DNA of 20,020 bases from Paramarasmius palmivorus (Eukaryota; Basidiomycota; Agaricomycetes; Agaricales; Marasmiaceae), in NCBI GenBank assembly GCA_037176845.1, contig JAYKXP010000367.1, forward strand, positions 1 through 20,020. The letters are read 5' to 3'. Below, in pieces: positions 16,953 to 20,020 of this stretch (position 1 is its first letter; each line of letters begins with the position of its first letter). The notes under the pieces were generated by a model, which worked only from the letters and a program-made list of their open reading frames with translations, had not been told where the DNA came from and made no database searches. Both the position numbers and the translations under genes were made by a program.

Positions 16953-17998
16953 TCACTTATTGGAACTGTACGGAGGCGGCGGAGCATCGCTTTCGCTTTG
17001 GGGAGAAAAACTACCTTCTGTATGAGAGGTACCAAACCGTCCCCGACGAAAAAAGCTAACAGAACGTTTCGAAAGCACGTATGCAATGGATGTGGGAATA
17101 GGAAGAGCAGTATCGTCAATCTCAAGGATGACAGTCTGCTTTGGCTTCCGGCCGGCACGACGCCTCAAGTAGAGAATCGCGACTACCACAGAGATGACGG
17201 CCAGCCCACCAAGAATAGTGCCGGGAATGATGGCTAGACGACTCGATCTTTCGGCGCCAGTTGGTTGTGGGTCATGTTGTGTAGGTGGAGACGTGAGTCC
17301 TTGGCTCGTGGTTGCGCTGGAGCTACCGTCTATAGCCTCAATGCTATTGTCAAATCGAGCGGTATCAATGAGGTTTACCAGGTTCAAGCAAAAAAAAAAA
17401 AGTACCCACGTATACTCTGCATAGTCAAAGAGAATGACTGATCCTATGCTCGAGGCAACGACCTGCACTGTATGCTCCTTGTTTTCCATGTCTTGAATCG
17501 TCAAGACAGGGACGTTATAGCTAAAAGCACCCGAGAAATCGGTTATGTGCTCAAAACTTGGTGCTGGCTTTTCATCAACCACAAATAAAAGCGACGTGTT
17601 GGTTGGCAGGTTCAAGGACGTCGAATTTTCATTTGGAATAATGCAGTAGATTACCAAAGATGTCCCTGCGCGCGCGAAGGGGGGATTGAGCGGGTTTCAG
17701 GACATAGCGAAGCTCTGGAATATGTTTACGCACCGATGAACGAAAAGGTGAAACTGAGAGGAAAAGAATCTTCGAATAAAGTGCCGTCGTGCCAGGTATC
17801 GTTATGGCTCTGCGCAAACTCTGGGTGAAGTGCGCCTCTGCAGCCCTCACAATTGGATTCGACACTGTTCCAAGTTCCCCTGTATATCGGCTTTGCCCCA
17901 GTAACAGAGTCCCCGTACGTGTCGTCGATGTAGCGTGTCTCCTTTTTGCCATGAATTTGGGGCAAGAAACTCGCAATGAGCAACCACACGACGTTCAT
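16953..17998 (-). CDS. Receptor-like single-pass membrane protein, paralog C
   Basis: Exon 1 is 17998-17734 and exon 2 starts at 17665. Exon 2 may run unbroken to 16953 (325 residues) or lose an intron at 17409-17344 (303 residues); both are in frame. A signal peptide (MNVVWLLIASFLPQIHG) precedes RYIDDTYGDSVTGAKPIYRG and CEGC. The ectodomain, with TSLVIYCIIPNEN and PVLTIQDMENKEHTVQVV, ends VILFDYAEYT. The membrane helix LAIIPGTILGGLAVISVVVA is followed by LRRRAGRKPK. The tail ends APPPPYSSNK, a PPxY motif next to the C-terminus. The sister genes have an AG acceptor just before FDD; here that site reads CG. I put the start at 17998 because it opens the signal peptide, although the frame is open further upstream. 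ATATAAAT at 18069-18076 and a run of 22 G on the coding strand lie upstream. Confidence 0.82.
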
Positions 17999-18019
17999 GA
18001 TGCTGAGAGACGGTATATG

Positions 18020-18041
18020 CCCCCCCCCCCCCCCCCCCCCC
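18020..18041. repeat. Homopolymer: 22 consecutive C
   Basis: An uninterrupted C22 run (G22 on the coding strand of paralog C), 22-43 nt before its start codon and about 28-56 nt downstream of its TATA element. It therefore lies around the expected transcription start or in the 5' UTR. The exact length is prone to assembly error. Confidence 0.9.
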
Positions 18042-18068
18042 AATTCTCCCCTCCTACAATGAAAGCAC

Positions 18069-18076
18069 ATTTATAT
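18069..18076 (-). promoter_or_regulatory. TATA box of paralog C
   Basis: ATATAAAT on the minus strand, about 70-78 nt upstream of the paralog C start codon. Confidence 0.5.
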
Positions 18077-20020
18077 CCCCCTCCCGATGGTGGCGTACCT
18101 AGACGCCAGTCCTGGCTCCTGGTCAATCACGACTTTACATCACTTTGAGGATACTGTGGGTCTTGATGAACGGGAAACCGTTTGAATTTGAAAACCTTAT
18201 TACAGTGCACGAGCCATGTGGTGCATTTCATGAACCGCTTGGCTCAATTTGTATGCACTGTGCTAAAAACGAGCGTCAATCAGTCCCATGAAGCTTGGTC
18301 GAATAGAAGCGCTATCTTAATACATGATGTTAGAAAACCAGATTTCCCCCCGAAGGTTCATTGCCAGGCTATTGTTCAAGCTCTTGACGCGCTATGTAGC
18401 GAAGGAAAAGCCAAAAATTGAACCTGGGCGCCCGAAAGTCTGGCTTGCAGATTTGGCCAGACTCGGAGTGGCCATTAATTTTAGCTCCTTTTGCTGATGA
18501 CATGTAATACTAGGGTGTTGTGTCAAACGGAAGCTGAAACAGCACAATAGCTGCCTTCGTAGGTATATTTATTTTTTTTTCCCGAATCTTAACCGAGTCA
18601 GGTGAGCCTCTTGCCTTGAATTTCAGTTCTACTAGCGGAATATATTCAGCACTGACTACAGACAGATCACTGGAAAGTACTTGGCCAAACATATAGATCT
18701 GCAGTATTCGTCGCGAAAGAGCTCATTAGTGTTTTACAGACGATCACTGAATCTTCGATTACAGAATCTGTTCCATGTCTCCTATCTGGCGATAATGGGA
18801 GCATCGTCACAGTCATCTTGCTGCCAACAATCTGTCGCAAACTACCATCCGGAAACAACTCCCACATTTCCCGCACAATAACTTAGCAGTGGAATATCCT
18901 GTCTGGACTGAATCGCCAGAATTCGTAGAGTTCTATCCCTCCCATGTGTCGTTGGGATCAATGTTGTGTGAGGACATGCTGCTCCTAACGCTGCAGTTGC
19001 GTAAGCCTCGATACCCCGGCTCGTACCACATCAACAATCATAGGCAAAGTTAATCCACACGACATCTACAACACCTCGTGTACGCTATGGCGGGTATTCT
19101 GCACATAACGCGGTGAAGGTCTACCACGAATGGTGGTTAAAGACGCGTGATCGCGTAGGATGCTCGGAAGCAGCGCCGATATGCATAGACTTCCGATGGC
19201 TGGCGAGATGTAAGGTCCAGAAAAGCCCGTTTGAAAACGGCTGTTAAAACGGGACGTGTCGTGGCACCATAACAATGCTATAATCATGTCATAACTTTCG
19301 GACAGTCGATAATTGCACAGAATGTTTGCGTGGTACCGCGAATGGTCATGAAAGCGAACAATCAAAGGCATATGTTGTACATGCATATCAAAGTAAATGC
19401 GTAGCCCCCTCGCAGTCATCATCGGTGCTCGGTTTGAGCAGGGTCTCTCGATAATCCCTCTAGTGCTCCTAGGTAAAACTCGCCGCGAGATATACGGATT
19501 CGAGCCTCATTAGCCCCAAAAGTGTATTTCTTGAAGGTCACGTAGTCTCTTGGATCGTCCGTTCGCTGATGTCGATTTGCACGACGGATGGTACAGGGAA
19601 GGAAATATAGTTAAAATAAAGCTGGACAACGCATCATGTTGTGTCGCCTTCGAGGTCAAGCTGTTGCAATTCATGGAACTGGGTACGCGATTCACTTCAT
19701 CGTGGGCAGTATCGTAGTAAGACTTTCTGCACGACCGATGGCGATTCAAACGCGGCTATGTGCCTTAGCGCTTTATACATCGTTCTTCAAAAGGCTCGCT
19801 CTCGTAGCTCTCCCGTACTAACATTGAGTGATCGTGAGGATGCGGGAAGAGGGGAATTGTATGAAATTCACAGCCCCTCTTGGTATGAACCCCACTGTGC
19901 AGTACGAGGTGCCACGCGTCACCAGAGAGATTGAACTGGATTATAGCACAACTATCGCCTGCCCGATAATGCGAATGCGCAAAGGAGGCAGGTTGGATGA
20001 GCTATCGTCAGACCATTTCT
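18077..20020. other. About 1.9 kb with no supportable gene
   Basis: ORFs here are short, have no recognisable motifs, and do not join by plausible splicing into a known protein. The longest is 118 codons at 19422-19066, minus strand. I see no terminal repeats, transposase motifs or tRNA. A hairpin-forming inverted repeat (AGTCTGGC / GCCAGACT, 8 bp, loop 11) lies at 18437-18463. The stretch may be spacer or a decayed element. Confidence 0.5.

Noticed and set aside
19066..19422. Minus-strand ORF of 118 codons
   Set aside because: The length is not far from chance at this base composition, and no motif, splice partner or promoter was seen.

Overview
The window is nuclear DNA of a filamentous fungus, most likely an Agaricomycete (Basidiomycota). 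The genes are dense and broken by many GT-AG introns, mostly 49-82 nt, often with a CTNA-type branch site. The tRNA genes carry introns after position 37. Several predicted proteins look like families I know mainly from Agaricomycetes. The genus cannot be named from the sequence alone. All exon joins were made by hand from splice signals, reading phase and family conservation.

Layout. 1-1784 (+): the C-terminal two thirds of an amino acid permease, cut by the window edge and with a reading-frame break near 851-926. 1850-2423 (+): three tandem intron-containing tRNA-Ile(AAU) genes. 2721-5347 (-): a complete Skt5/Chs4-type chitin synthase activator with Sel1 repeats and a CaaX tail. 5651-5742 (-): a fourth tRNA-Ile(AAU). 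5810-8295 (-): a secreted protein of unknown function containing a minisatellite inverted repeat and a 15-nt microexon. 8592-9915 (-): a complete short-chain dehydrogenase/reductase.

10411-17998 holds three paralogous receptor-like membrane proteins, all on the minus strand (A 10411-11944, B 13813-14934, C 16953-17998). Each has a signal peptide, an IDDTxGD motif with a CxxC pair, a predicted beta-sandwich ending in DYxxYT, one membrane helix, and a cytoplasmic tail with a C-terminal PPxY motif. Two intron phases are shared by A and B. Between the copies lie a hypothetical protein (12906-13526), a possible small membrane protein (15053-15563) and an intronless calcineurin-like phosphoesterase (15709-16605, +). 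Two stretches of flanking DNA are present twice, so the locus appears to have grown by segmental duplication. 18042-20020 shows no gene I can support.

How the parts relate. There is no operon logic here. The chitin synthase activator, the secreted protein and the three receptor-like proteins all concern the cell wall or surface, but that may be coincidence. The most distinctive unit is the cluster of surface proteins whose tails could recruit a Nedd4/Rsp5-type ubiquitin ligase.
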